A DNA stretch of 64,000 nucleotides from SH-MAG3 sp036374995 (GTDB lineage: Bacteria; Gemmatimonadota; Gemmatimonadetes; Longimicrobiales; RSA9). Below are positions 34,931 to 46,464 of this stretch, piece after piece (the stretch's first letter is position 1; the number at the start of each line of letters is the position of its first letter). A program made the translations under genes and the position numbers. The notes beneath the pieces are model-generated. The model worked only from the letters and a program-made list of their open reading frames with translations. It was not told where the DNA came from and made no database searches. Location: NCBI GenBank assembly GCA_036374995.1, contig DASUSS010000077.1, forward strand, positions 12,040 to 76,039, in the 5' to 3' direction.

Positions 34931-36201
34931 GCACGCGAACGGTCGAGTACATGGTGACGCGCACGCCGGAGCTGGGCGAGGGCGGCCGGCCGGTGAGCAT
35001 GCCGGTGCTGCCGCCCGGGATCGAGCCGGAGCTGCACGGCGAGCACATGCTGATCAACATCGGGCCGCAGCATCCGGCGACGCACGGCGTGCTGCGGCTG
35101 GTGCTCGAGCTGGATGGCGAGACGGTCGTCAAGTGCACGCCGCACATCGGCTACCTGCACTCGAGCTTCGAGAAGCTGGGCGAGTACCGCACGTGGAACC
35201 AGGTGATCCCGCTCACGGACCGCATGGACTACCTGGCCCCGCTCATCTACAACTGTGCCTACGCGATGGCCGTCGAGAAGCTGATGGGCATCGACGTGAC
35301 GGAGCGGTGCAAGGTCGTGCGCGTCATGTGCATGGAGCTGGATCGCATCTTCAGCCACCTGCTCTGGATCGGCACCACCGCGATCGACATCGGCGCGTTC
35401 ACCGTGTTCCTGTGGACGTTCCAGGAGCGCGAGCGCATCTACAACCTGCACGAGGCGCTCACTGGAGCGCGCATCACCACGTCGGCCACGCGCATTGGCG
35501 GGATGATGGCCGATCTGCCACCCGGGTGGGTGGAAGCGCTGCGTCATTTCGTCGACACGCTGCCGAAGACGCTCGACGAGGTCGAGACGCTGCTGACGCA
35601 CAACAACCTCTGGATCGGCCGGAACCGCGACATCGGCATCATCAGCGGCGCGGATGCGCTGAACTACGGCCTGACCGGTCCGAACCTGCGGGCGTCGGGC
35701 GTGTCCTACGACGTGCGCCGGGATCGGCCCTACTACGACTACGAGAGCTACGACTTCGATGTCGTCGTGGGCGAGCACGGCGACTGCTACGACCGCTACC
35801 TCGTCCGCATGGAGGAGATGCGGCAGTCGCTGCGGATCCTCGACCAGGCGATCGGACGGCTGCCGGGCGGACCGATCAACGTCGATGATCCGCGCGTGAT
35901 CCTGCCGGGCAAGACGGACCTCATGAGCGACATGGAGTCGATGATCCATCACTTCAAGGTCGTCATGAACGGCGTCCAGGCGCCGGTCGGCGAGAGCTGG
36001 TACAGCGTGGAGAGCTCGAAGGGGGAGCTCGGCATGTACGTCGTGAGCGACGGCGGCTCGAAGCCGGTGCGGTGGCGCGTGCGCGGGCCGAGCTTCATCA
36101 ACCTCTCGGCACTGCCGAAGATGGTCGAGGGCCATCTGCTGTCCGACGTCATCACGGTGAACGCGAGCCTGGACATCGTGCTCGGCGAGATCGACCGATG
36201 A
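34927..36201 (+). CDS. nuoD: NADH-quinone oxidoreductase subunit D
   Basis: NuoD forms most of the quinone-binding pocket with NuoB. The 424-residue protein has GPQHPATHGVLR near 47-58, PHIGYLHSSFEK near 72-83, NQVIPLTDRMDY, and the C-terminal SFINLSALPKM segment, as in family members. The start is the GTG overlapping the nuoC stop; an ATG at 34951 would drop eight residues. Length is typical. Confidence 0.95.
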   Translation: MSTRTVEYMVTRTPELGEGGRPVSMPVLPPGIEPELHGEHMLINIGPQHPATHGVLRLVLELDGETVVKCTPHIGYLHSSFEKLGEYRTWNQVIPLTDRMDYLAPLIYNCAYAMAVEKLMGIDVTERCKVVRVMCMELDRIFSHLLWIGTTAIDIGAFTVFLWTFQERERIYNLHEALTGARITTSATRIGGMMADLPPGWVEALRHFVDTLPKTLDEVETLLTHNNLWIGRNRDIGIISGADALNYGLTGPNLRASGVSYDVRRDRPYYDYESYDFDVVVGEHGDCYDRYLVRMEEMRQSLRILDQAIGRLPGGPINVDDPRVILPGKTDLMSDMESMIHHFKVVMNGVQAPVGESWYSVESSKGELGMYVVSDGGSKPVRWRVRGPSFINLSALPKMVEGHLLSDVITVNASLDIVLGEIDR

Positions 36202-36247
36202 CCGGATCCGCGTGTCCCGGCTCGGAGAGGGAGAGAAGGCGTACCTG

Positions 36248-37111
36248 ATGGCTGAGCAGAAGACACCGGTCCTCGGCAATCCCGGCTTTGCGGGTGAGAC
36301 GGGCGAGTTCGAGCACCTGACGGAGGCGGACGTGCGCGGCACGGCCTACGTCGGCCGTCGTCCGCCGGAGGGTCGCGACGCTGGCGGCGCGGCGTCGTAC
36401 GCGTACCAGCTGGCGTCGAAGGATCCGGGAGCGCGGCTGTTCGAGGGGCCGTACCGCGAGCGTGCCGAGAAGATCAAGTCCCGGTACCCGGAGCCACAGG
36501 GCGCACTGCTGCCGCTGCTGAATCTCGCGCAGGAGATCCGCGGCCACGTGGACGCGGAAGCGATGGCGCTCGTCGCGGAAGAGCTGGGATTGTCGCCGAC
36601 GTACGTCAGGGGCGTCGCCACGTTCTACACGATGTACAACATGCAGCCGGTCGGCGACTACCTGATCCAGGTGTGCACGAACGTGGCGTGCAATCTGTGC
36701 GGCGCTGATGACGTGATGGATGCGTTCGTCCGCGGCGTCGGTGCGGAGGCGGGCGAGATCAGCTTCGACCGTGCGTTCACCGTCATCGAGGCGGAGTGTC
36801 TGGGAGCGTGCGGGTTCCCGACTGCGGTGCAGATCAACGAGCGCTACTTCGAGAACGTGACGCCCGCAGAGGTACCGCACATCCTCGAGCGGCTGCGCGC
36901 GGAGCGACCGATCCGCAGGCGGGAGCCGTCGCGCGAGGAGGCCGCCCCGGTCCCGGCGGAAGGCGAGCCGGTCCCGGTACCGGAGGATCCCGGCTCGCCG
37001 GGCCGGACGACGGGGCCGGAATCGAATCCGTATGCGGGCGGTGACCGGACTCCGCCGGCGGCGTCGCGTCCGCCGGCAGCGGACCGGCCTTCGGGCGAAG
37101 GACAGGGCTGA
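36248..37111 (+). CDS. nuoE: NADH-quinone oxidoreductase subunit E, with long terminal extensions
   Basis: NuoE carries the 2Fe-2S cluster N1a. The 287-residue protein has the ligands in VCTNVACNLCGA (CX4C) and ECLGACG (CX3C). It is much longer than the usual 160-180 residues: about 70 residues precede the thioredoxin-like core and about 60 Pro/Glu-rich residues follow it. I chose the ATG at 36248 with GAGAAGG upstream over a GTG at 36212. The stop is followed directly by the nuoF ATG. Confidence 0.92.
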   Translation: MAEQKTPVLGNPGFAGETGEFEHLTEADVRGTAYVGRRPPEGRDAGGAASYAYQLASKDPGARLFEGPYRERAEKIKSRYPEPQGALLPLLNLAQEIRGHVDAEAMALVAEELGLSPTYVRGVATFYTMYNMQPVGDYLIQVCTNVACNLCGADDVMDAFVRGVGAEAGEISFDRAFTVIEAECLGACGFPTAVQINERYFENVTPAEVPHILERLRAERPIRRREPSREEAAPVPAEGEPVPVPEDPGSPGRTTGPESNPYAGGDRTPPAASRPPAADRPSGEGQG

Positions 37112-38407
<1,296 letters not shown>

Positions 38408-38426
38408 GACGGCCCGGAGGAGCACG

Positions 38427-40034
38427 TTGGCCAGCGAGCAGACCGAGACCGTCAACATCACGATCAACGGCGTGCAGGCCGCCGTTCCGAAGAACCTGCG
38501 GATCATCGAGGCCGCGGAGCAGCTCGGCGTCGGCATCGCCCATTACTGCTACCATCCGGGTCTGTCGGCGCCGGCCATGTGCCGCATGTGCCTGGTCGAG
38601 GTGGAGGGCGCGCCGAAGCTCGCGCCGGCATGCGTGACACCGGTCGCCGACGGCCAGGTGATTCACACCGAGAGCGAGCGGGCGCGGGAAGCGCGCAAGG
38701 GCACGCTCGAGTTCTACCTGCTCAACCATCCACTCGACTGTCCGATCTGCGACAAGTCCGGCGAGTGCAAGCTCCAGGACTTCGTGCATGCCGAGGGGCC
38801 GAAGCACGGCCGCTCGCTCGAGCCGAAGCGCGTGCTCGGCCAGGATGACTTCGGCGGCGATATCCTCTACGACGGTGACCGCTGCATCATGTGCACGCGT
38901 TGCGTCCGCTTCATGCGCGAGGTCGCGCAGGACGACCGGCTCTGCGTCGTGCAGCGCGGCCACCGCTCCGTGATCGATACGTTCTTCGAGCATGGCGTGG
39001 AGGGCAATCTCTGGGCGGGCAACATCGTCGACATCTGCCCGGTCGGCGCGCTGCTGTCGAAGGACTTCCTGCACAAGGCGCGCGTCTGGGACCTGGATGG
39101 CGGCACGTCGATCTGCCCGAACTGCTCGCAGGGCTGCAACATCCGCATCGACACACGCGACAACCTGGTCATGCGGCTGCGGCCCCGCGCCAACCCGGAT
39201 GTCAACTCCTACTGGATGTGCGATTACGGGCGGCACCGCTACGAGTGGATGAACGTGCAGGACCGGGTCGAGGCTCCGCTCATGCGCGGTGCCGACGGCC
39301 AGCTGCTGGCGACGAACTGGCAGAAGGCCGTGCTCGCGCTCGTCGAGCGGATACGCGCCGCGCGCACGAAAGGTACGAGCGTGACCATCGTCGGCTCGCC
39401 GTTCCTCGGCAACGAGGACAATGGGCTGCTCGCCCGGCTCGCGAGGAACATCGGCACGGCCGATCTCGTGTTCCGCGCGGAGCGCGCTGCGGAGGAGGTT
39501 CCGCTGCCCGGGTTCACGAAGCTCGCCCGGCGACGCGACCTCGCCGCGAACGTGCGCGGCCTCGACGTGCTCGGCTTCGGCCGGACCGATTCGCTGCCCG
39601 TGCCGAAGGGCGGTGTAGTCATCGTGGTCGGCGACGACCTGGCCGATCAGCGGGCGGATTTCGCGCGCGACGCGGAGCTGTTCGTCGCGCTCACGTCCAG
39701 CGCGAGTGAGGCGATCCGCGCCGCGGACTTCGTGCTGCCGACGACGAGCTTCGCCGAGGCGGAAGGCACGTTCACGAACTTCGAGGGGCGTGTGCAGCGC
39801 TTCTGGCCCGCCGTGCAGCCGCCTCCGCTCGCGCGGCCGGCCTGGCAGATCCTGGGCGTGCTGCTGGCCGGCCTCGAGGAGGGCGCCACGGCGCCGGCCA
39901 CCGCCGCCGACGCGTTCCTGCGACTCGGTGACTGGCACGTGGAGTACAGCGGGCTCAGCTACGACCTCATCGGCTCGCGCGGCGCGCTCATCAACGAGCC
40001 CGTCCGCCTGCCGGCCGGGGCGGGAGGCGACTGA
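38427..40034 (+). CDS. nuoG: NADH-quinone oxidoreductase subunit G, short form
   Basis: NuoG passes electrons through clusters N1b, N4 and N5. The 535-residue protein has the N1b cysteines in the first 70 residues, HX3CX2CX5C (N5 type) in NHPLDCPICDKSGEC, and CIMCTRC with a later CPVG. It also has CX2CX3CX27C (CPNC...C...C) matching the N7 cluster pattern. The C-terminal molybdopterin-like domain is shortened compared with the roughly 780-900-residue forms. Start is a TTG with an excellent CGGAGGA site five bases upstream. Confidence 0.94.
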   Translation: MASEQTETVNITINGVQAAVPKNLRIIEAAEQLGVGIAHYCYHPGLSAPAMCRMCLVEVEGAPKLAPACVTPVADGQVIHTESERAREARKGTLEFYLLNHPLDCPICDKSGECKLQDFVHAEGPKHGRSLEPKRVLGQDDFGGDILYDGDRCIMCTRCVRFMREVAQDDRLCVVQRGHRSVIDTFFEHGVEGNLWAGNIVDICPVGALLSKDFLHKARVWDLDGGTSICPNCSQGCNIRIDTRDNLVMRLRPRANPDVNSYWMCDYGRHRYEWMNVQDRVEAPLMRGADGQLLATNWQKAVLALVERIRAARTKGTSVTIVGSPFLGNEDNGLLARLARNIGTADLVFRAERAAEEVPLPGFTKLARRRDLAANVRGLDVLGFGRTDSLPVPKGGVVIVVGDDLADQRADFARDAELFVALTSSASEAIRAADFVLPTTSFAEAEGTFTNFEGRVQRFWPAVQPPPLARPAWQILGVLLAGLEEGATAPATAADAFLRLGDWHVEYSGLSYDLIGSRGALINEPVRLPAGAGGD

Positions 40035-41344
40035 TGCACGACGCAGGCGTGCTCACGGGCATTCCGTGGTTCATCATTACGGTGCTCAAGGTGCTCGTCG
40101 TCTTCTTCGGGCTCCTCATCGTGGTTGCGCTCCTCACGCTGATGGAGCGCAAGGTGTCTGCATGGATGCAGGACCGCATGGGACCGAACCGGGTGGGGCC
40201 GGGCGGGCTGCTCCAGCCCGCCGCGGACGGGCTCAAGAACATCCTGAAGGAAGAGACGTATCCGGCGCACGCGGCGAAGCTCTTCTTCGTGCTCGCGCCC
40301 ATGCTCTCGATCGGGCCCGCGCTCATCACGTTCGGTGTCATTCCCTTCGCCGCACCGCTGCCGACGCCGTGGGGCCTCGTCGACATGATCATCGCCGACC
40401 TGCCGATCGGCATCCTCTACATCCTGGCATTCGCGAGCCTCGGCGTGTACGGCATCGTGATGGCCGGCTGGTCGTCGAACAACAAGTACTCGTTCCTCGG
40501 CGGCCTGCGCGCGGCCGCACAGATGGTCAGCTACGAGGTCTCGCTCGGGCTCAGCCTGATCCCGGTGTTCTTCCTCGCCGGCAACGTGACCCTCACGCAG
40601 ATCGTGTGGACGCAGCAGCAGGAGCTCGGTCTCTGGCTCGCACTGCCGCTCGGACTCTCGTTCATGATGTTCGTCGTCGCATCGTTCGCCGAGACGAACC
40701 GCCTGCCGTTCGACGTCGCGGAGGCCGAGTCGGAGCTGGTGACCGGCTATCATACCGAGTACTCGTCCATGAAGTTCAGCATGTTCTTCATTGCGGAGTA
40801 CTCGAACCTGCTGACGGCGTCCGCGCTCATGGCCACGCTGTTCTTCGGCGGCTGGGACATCCCGTTCTGGAACGGTGACGACATGCGTGTGATCGCCCCC
40901 GGCGTGGTCGAGGGTGCTGCACCCGCGTGGTGGAAGACGATCCTCACGCTGCTCGCATTCGGCGGGAAGACTCTGTTCTTCATCTTCGTGTTCATGTGGG
41001 TGCGCTGGACCGTGCCGCGATTCCGCTACGATCAGATCATGCACCTCGGCTGGAAGGTGCTGCTGCCCGTGGCGCTCGGGTACGTGACCATCATGGCGGC
41101 CGCGATCCTGGCGCTCGACACGCTCGGCGTGCCGTTCGGACTCGTCTACGGCCTGATCCTCACGGCCGTGAACCTGGTCCCGACGCTGGTCTTCCTGATG
41201 CTGATCGACCGCGATCGCGTAATCGCGGGCACGGCACCCGCCGCGCGCCGGCCCGCTCCGCTGCCGCACGGCGTGACGGCGACGCGTCGGTCGCACGCGG
41301 GGGCGACGGCGGACACGCAGAGCGAGGAGGCCGGATGGCGATAA
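40034..41344 (+). CDS. nuoH: NADH-quinone oxidoreductase subunit H
   Basis: NuoH is the membrane subunit next to the quinone channel. The 436-residue protein has about eight predicted helices, MERKVSAWMQDRMGPNRVG near 36-54, and FAETNRLPFDVAEAESELVTGY near 218, both diagnostic. A basic, low-complexity tail of about 35 residues is added at the C-terminus. The ATG overlaps the nuoG stop by one base; the tail overlaps nuoI by ten bases. Confidence 0.95.
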   Translation: MHDAGVLTGIPWFIITVLKVLVVFFGLLIVVALLTLMERKVSAWMQDRMGPNRVGPGGLLQPAADGLKNILKEETYPAHAAKLFFVLAPMLSIGPALITFGVIPFAAPLPTPWGLVDMIIADLPIGILYILAFASLGVYGIVMAGWSSNNKYSFLGGLRAAAQMVSYEVSLGLSLIPVFFLAGNVTLTQIVWTQQQELGLWLALPLGLSFMMFVVASFAETNRLPFDVAEAESELVTGYHTEYSSMKFSMFFIAEYSNLLTASALMATLFFGGWDIPFWNGDDMRVIAPGVVEGAAPAWWKTILTLLAFGGKTLFFIFVFMWVRWTVPRFRYDQIMHLGWKVLLPVALGYVTIMAAAILALDTLGVPFGLVYGLILTAVNLVPTLVFLMLIDRDRVIAGTAPAARRPAPLPHGVTATRRSHAGATADTQSEEAGWR

Positions 41345-41825
41345 ACGTGAAGACGGTGCGGCGGCCGGAGGGTCAGACCTCGTATCTTCGGGCGACGCTC
41401 AAGGGAATGGCGCTGACGTTCCGCCATCTCGTCGACAGGAAGATCACGCTCGAGTACCCGGACGAGAAGCCGGAGCTCGCGCCGCGGTGGCGCGGCACCC
41501 ACCGCATGGCCGTGCACGCGGATGGTCGGCCGAAGTGCGTCGCGTGCGGGCTGTGTCCGACGATCTGCCCGTCCAACTGCATCCGGCTCGTGCCGGGCGA
41601 GGACGACCAGGGGAACCGGTACCCGATCGTGTACGAGATCGACGAGTTCCGCTGCATCTTCTGCGGCATGTGCCAGGAGGTTTGTCCGGTCGAGGCGATC
41701 CACGTCGGGCAGGACTTCGAGAACGCGGAGTATACGCGTGAGCGGTTCATCTACGACCTCGACCGCCTGATGGCGCAGGACCATCCGGTCACGGCGCTGT
41801 GGGACCCGGAGGATCCGCTCGGCCA

Positions 41826-41829
<4 letters not shown>
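41335..41829 (+). CDS. nuoI: NADH-quinone oxidoreductase subunit I
   Basis: NuoI holds the two 4Fe-4S clusters N6a and N6b that link NuoG to NuoB. The 164-residue protein has the two expected motifs, CVACGLCPTICP near 69-80 and CIFCGMCQEVCP near 108-119. A strong GAGGAGG site precedes the ATG inside the end of nuoH. Its stop overlaps the nuoJ ATG by four bases. Confidence 0.95.
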
Positions 41830-42356
<527 letters not shown>

Positions 42357-42357
42357 C

Positions 42358-42675
42358 ATGCAGCCGATCGGACAGATGGACCTGACCACGATGTCGCTGG
42401 CGCTCTCGGCGATCCTGTTCACGATCGGCGTGGCCGGCGTGGTCGTGCGCCGCAACGCGATCATCCTGTTCCTCTGCATCGAGCTGATGCTGAACGCCGT
42501 GAACCTGGCCTTCATCGCGTTCTCCCGCACTGCCGGCGTGGACGGCCAGGTGTTCGTCTTCTTCGTCATGACCGTCGCGGCCGCCGAAGCGGCCGTCGGC
42601 CTCGCGCTCGTCATTGCGGTATTCCGCCATTTCGAGAGCGTGGACATGAAGAACTTCAACCTGCTGCGGTGGTAG
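42358..42675 (+). CDS. nuoK: NADH-quinone oxidoreductase subunit K
   Basis: NuoK is a small three-helix membrane subunit, related to MrpC, with proton-channel glutamates. The 105-residue protein has both conserved membrane Glu residues, in CIELMLNAVNL and in AAAEAAVGLAL. The start at 42358, one base after the nuoJ stop, gives the usual length. Confidence 0.94.
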   Translation: MQPIGQMDLTTMSLALSAILFTIGVAGVVVRRNAIILFLCIELMLNAVNLAFIAFSRTAGVDGQVFVFFVMTVAAAEAAVGLALVIAVFRHFESVDMKNFNLLRW

Positions 42676-42676
42676 G

Positions 42677-44845
42677 GTGGACCATTTCGAGCCCACGCTC
42701 CTCTGGGCGATCGTACTGCTGCCGCTGATCGGCTTCGTCGTCAACGGCACACTCTCGCTGCTGGGCGCGCGCCGGCAGCAGGCGCGCCTGATCGCAGCAG
42801 GCGCCGGCGGGCACACCCACGGCGTCACGGCCGCCGTCGATCACGGACATGGCCACGACGATGACGCCGCTGTACCCGTGCACGACGCACATCCGGCCGG
42901 CGGCAGCAGGCTGATCCCGACGGTCGTGGGCCCCGGCGTCGTCATCCTCGCGTTCCTCATCGCGCTGGTCAATTTCCTGGGCATGCTGGGCGCGGACCTG
43001 CACGAGCCGGTGATCGAGACGTACTGGCAGTGGATGCCGGTAGGCAGCCTGAGCGTGGACGCGGCGCTCCAGCTCGACCAGCTGTCGATCCTCATGACGC
43101 TCATCATCACCGGCGTGGGCGCGCTGATCCACGTCTTCAGCATCGGCTACATGGGAGACGACCCCGGATATGCCCGGTACTTCTCCTACCTGAACCTGTT
43201 CGTCTTCTTCATGCTGGTGCTCGTGCTCGGCGCGAGCTATCCGGTGATGTTCGTCGGCTGGGAGGGTGTCGGCCTGTGCAGCTACCTGCTGATCGGATTC
43301 TGGTTCAGGGACCGCGAGAAGGCGGATGCGGGCAAGAAGGCGTTCATCGTGAACCGCATCGGCGACTTCGGCTTCCTCGTTGCCATGTTCCTTCTGTTCA
43401 GCAACCTGGGAGCGCTCGACTTCGTCACCGTGATGGCCGCCGCCCCTGCCACGTTCGCGTTCGGCGGCGCGGTCGTCACCGCCGTCACCCTGTTCCTGTT
43501 CCTCGGCGCCGCCGGCAAGAGCGCGCAGATCCCGCTCTACGTCTGGCTCCCGGACGCGATGGCCGGTCCCACGCCGGTGTCCGCACTGATCCATGCGGCG
43601 ACAATGGTCACGGCCGGCGTCTACCTGGTCGCCCGCTCGAGCGTCCTGTTCGCACTGGCACCCGTGTCCTCGATCACGGTCGCGGGGATCGGCGCGCTCA
43701 CGGCGCTGTTCGCTGCGACGATCGGCCTCGTGCAGACGGACATCAAGAAGGTCCTCGCCTACTCGACCGTCTCGCAGCTCGGCTACATGTTCGTCGGCGT
43801 GGGCGTCGGCGCGTACGCCGCCGGTGTGTTCCACCTCATGACGCACGCCTTCTTCAAGGCGCTGCTGTTCCTCGGTGCGGGTGCCGTCATCCACGCGATG
43901 CATCGCGCCTATCACGCGACGCACAGCCACGCCGACGCCCAGGACATGCGCAACATGGGCGGGCTGCGCCACTACATGAAGAAGACCTGGATCTTCATGT
44001 GGATTGCGACACTTGCGATCGCCGGCGTCTGGCCGTTCGCGGGGTTCTTCTCGAAGGACGAGATCATCTGGCAGACCGCCGCTCGCGCGGTCGGGCCGTT
44101 CGAGGCGTGGTTCCGCATCTTCTGGATCATGGCGTTCGCCGCGGCACTGCTCACGGCATTCTACATGACGCGGCTGATGGTCATGACGTTCCACGGGTCG
44201 AACCGGACGGGTGAGCAGGAGCGCCGGCATCTGCGCGAGGTGCCGGGCGTCATGTGGATCCCGCTCGCGATCCTGGCCGCGCTGTCGCTCGTCGGCGGCT
44301 GGATCAACGTGCCGGAGGCCATTGCGCACATGCCGGTGTTCGGCTGGCTCCCGTCCTCCGAGTGGCTGCACGAGTGGCTGCATCCCGTGGTGGAACAGGC
44401 GGACGGCGTATTCGCGGCGCAGGTCGGCGAGCTCGCTCACGCCGCACCGTTCGGCGGCGGGGAGGCGTTCTGGGCGGCGGCATCGTTCCTGATCGCGACG
44501 GCGGTGATCGTGATCACCGCCTACTCCCTGCTGAGGCGCCGGTACGTGCCGGCGGAGCAGGCGGCGCCGCCGACCGGCCTGCGCCGGGTCCTGTACAACA
44601 AATGGTACGTCGATGAGGCGTACGATGCCGTGATCGTGCGGCCGGTACTCGCCCTCTCGCGTGGCTTCTGGCGCTTCATCGACAACGGTCTGATCGACGG
44701 CGCCGTGAATGGAGCCGGTTACGCGTCGCGCGCGTTCGGGTGGGTCGGCTCACGGCTGCAGACGGGTCAGCTCAACACGTACGCGTTCGCGGCCGTGCTC
44801 GGCGCGCTGCTGCTGCTGGCGCTCGTCGTCGCGGGAGGGAACTGA
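42677..44845 (+). CDS. nuoL: NADH-quinone oxidoreductase subunit L, with His-rich insert
   Basis: NuoL is the distal antiporter-like proton-pumping subunit. The 722-residue protein has GWEGVGLCSYLLIGFW near 195, LPDAMAGPTPVSALIHAATMV near 293, and the long C-terminal helix region found only in NuoL. Between the first and second membrane helices is an unusual insert with seven His and several Asp at residues 46-72 (HTHG, DHGHGHDDD, HDAH). The GTG start is one base after nuoK. Confidence 0.94.
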   Translation: MDHFEPTLLWAIVLLPLIGFVVNGTLSLLGARRQQARLIAAGAGGHTHGVTAAVDHGHGHDDDAAVPVHDAHPAGGSRLIPTVVGPGVVILAFLIALVNFLGMLGADLHEPVIETYWQWMPVGSLSVDAALQLDQLSILMTLIITGVGALIHVFSIGYMGDDPGYARYFSYLNLFVFFMLVLVLGASYPVMFVGWEGVGLCSYLLIGFWFRDREKADAGKKAFIVNRIGDFGFLVAMFLLFSNLGALDFVTVMAAAPATFAFGGAVVTAVTLFLFLGAAGKSAQIPLYVWLPDAMAGPTPVSALIHAATMVTAGVYLVARSSVLFALAPVSSITVAGIGALTALFAATIGLVQTDIKKVLAYSTVSQLGYMFVGVGVGAYAAGVFHLMTHAFFKALLFLGAGAVIHAMHRAYHATHSHADAQDMRNMGGLRHYMKKTWIFMWIATLAIAGVWPFAGFFSKDEIIWQTAARAVGPFEAWFRIFWIMAFAAALLTAFYMTRLMVMTFHGSNRTGEQERRHLREVPGVMWIPLAILAALSLVGGWINVPEAIAHMPVFGWLPSSEWLHEWLHPVVEQADGVFAAQVGELAHAAPFGGGEAFWAAASFLIATAVIVITAYSLLRRRYVPAEQAAPPTGLRRVLYNKWYVDEAYDAVIVRPVLALSRGFWRFIDNGLIDGAVNGAGYASRAFGWVGSRLQTGQLNTYAFAAVLGALLLLALVVAGGN

Positions 44846-44847
44846 CC

Positions 44848-46443
44848 GTGCTCGAATCGATCGGCTACTCCGGCTGGGTCCTGACCGCGCTGCTGCTGAT
44901 TCCCGCGCTCGGCATGGCCGCGGTGCTCCTGGGCAGCGAGCGCAACGCGAAGCACGTGGCACTCGGCTTCTCCGCGCTCGCCTTCCTCGTCTCCGTGCCG
45001 CTCTGGTTCGGCTTCACCGCCGCGTCGCCTTCGTTCCAGTTCGGTGCCAGCGCCGCATGGATCCCGCAGTGGGGGATCCACTACCGCGTCGGCGTGGACG
45101 GCGTCAGCGTGCTGCTCGTGCTGCTCACGACCGCGCTGTTCCCGATCACGATCCTCGGAGCGTACAACTACATCACGCGTCGCGACCGGTCGTTCTACGC
45201 GATGATGCTGCTGCTCGAGAGCGGCGTGCTCGGCGTGTTCGTCTCGCTCGATCTCTTCCTGTTCTTCATGTTCTGGGAGATCATGCTCGTGCCGATGTAC
45301 TTCATCATCGGCATCTGGGGCGGCGAGCGCCGGATCTATGCGGCCATAAAGTTCTTCCTCTATACCGCCGTCGGCTCGCTGCTCATGCTGGTCGGCATTC
45401 TGTATCTGTTCTTCAAGTATCGCGCGTTGACGGGCGAGCTCTCCTTCGCCTATGCGGATCTGCTCCAGCTGCCGCTCACGTTCACGGAGCAGTACTGGCT
45501 GTTCGGTGCGTTCGCGCTCGCGTTCGTCATCAAGGTGCCGATCTTCCCGTTCCACACCTGGCTGCCGGACGCCCACGTGGAGGCGCCGACGCCGGGATCG
45601 GTCATTCTGGCGGCGGTCCTGCTGAAGCTCGGGGCGTACGGCTTCCTGCGATTCCTGCTGCCGCTGTTCCCGCAGGCCGCCACGCATCCGACGCTCGTCG
45701 GCATCATGATGGTGCTGGCGCTGTTCGGCATCATCTACGCAGCCTGGGTCGCGGCGGTGCAGCCGGATGCGAAGAAGCTGATCGCGTACACATCGGTCGC
45801 GCACATGGGCTTCGTGGTGCTGGGCGTGTTCGCGCTCACGCTCCAGGGAGTACAGGGTGCGATGATCGTGATGCTGTCGCACGGCCTGTCGACGGGAGCA
45901 ATGTTCCTCCTGCTCGGCATGCTGTACGAGCGGCGGCACACGCGTGCGATCGACGAGTTCGGCGGCCTGGCTGCCGTGGCTCCGGGCCTCGGCACGGTGT
46001 TCGTGTTCACGGCCCTGGCGAGCATCGGGCTGCCGGGCACGAGCGGGTTCGTGGGCGAGTTCCTCGCGCTCATCGGTACGTTCCAGACGCATCCCTGGGT
46101 CGCGGTCATCGGTGCGACCGGCGTGATCTTCGCCGCGTATTACATGCTGCCCATGGTGCAGAAGATCCTGTTCAACGCGCTGACGCGGCCCGAGAACCGC
46201 CTGCTGCCGGACCTCACGCGCCGGGAGATCGCCGTGCTCGCGCCGCTCGTGGCCGGCATGCTGTGGATGGGCGTGTACCCGAAGCCGTTCCTCGAGCGAG
46301 CCGACGTCACGCTGACCACGCTGATCGAGACTGTCGAGCGCCGGAGCACGCAGTCGTTTTCGCCGCTGGGCGCAGGCATCGCACCGGCGCCACCGGCTGA
46401 ATCCCAGAGCGATGTGGCGGCAGCGGCCGCCGGCGCCGAATAA
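44848..46443 (+). CDS. nuoM: NADH-quinone oxidoreductase subunit M
   Basis: NuoM is the central antiporter-like proton-pumping subunit. The 531-residue protein has FWEIMLVPMYFIIGIWGG near 142 (Glu of the channel), PFHTWLPDAHVEAPTPGSVILA near 233-254 and KKLIAYTSVAHMGFV near 309, all typical of NuoM. The GTG at 44848 has GGGAGGGA eight bases upstream. About 45 Ala/Ser-rich residues form the C-terminal tail. Confidence 0.95.
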   Translation: MLESIGYSGWVLTALLLIPALGMAAVLLGSERNAKHVALGFSALAFLVSVPLWFGFTAASPSFQFGASAAWIPQWGIHYRVGVDGVSVLLVLLTTALFPITILGAYNYITRRDRSFYAMMLLLESGVLGVFVSLDLFLFFMFWEIMLVPMYFIIGIWGGERRIYAAIKFFLYTAVGSLLMLVGILYLFFKYRALTGELSFAYADLLQLPLTFTEQYWLFGAFALAFVIKVPIFPFHTWLPDAHVEAPTPGSVILAAVLLKLGAYGFLRFLLPLFPQAATHPTLVGIMMVLALFGIIYAAWVAAVQPDAKKLIAYTSVAHMGFVVLGVFALTLQGVQGAMIVMLSHGLSTGAMFLLLGMLYERRHTRAIDEFGGLAAVAPGLGTVFVFTALASIGLPGTSGFVGEFLALIGTFQTHPWVAVIGATGVIFAAYYMLPMVQKILFNALTRPENRLLPDLTRREIAVLAPLVAGMLWMGVYPKPFLERADVTLTTLIETVERRSTQSFSPLGAGIAPAPPAESQSDVAAAAAGAE

Positions 46444-46464
46444 CCCGGAGGGCCGCGCACGCGC

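Noticed and set aside
42656..44440. Long minus-strand frame opposite nuoL
   Set aside because: The plus strand encodes a full NuoL with all motifs; the antisense product is a charged, low-complexity shadow.
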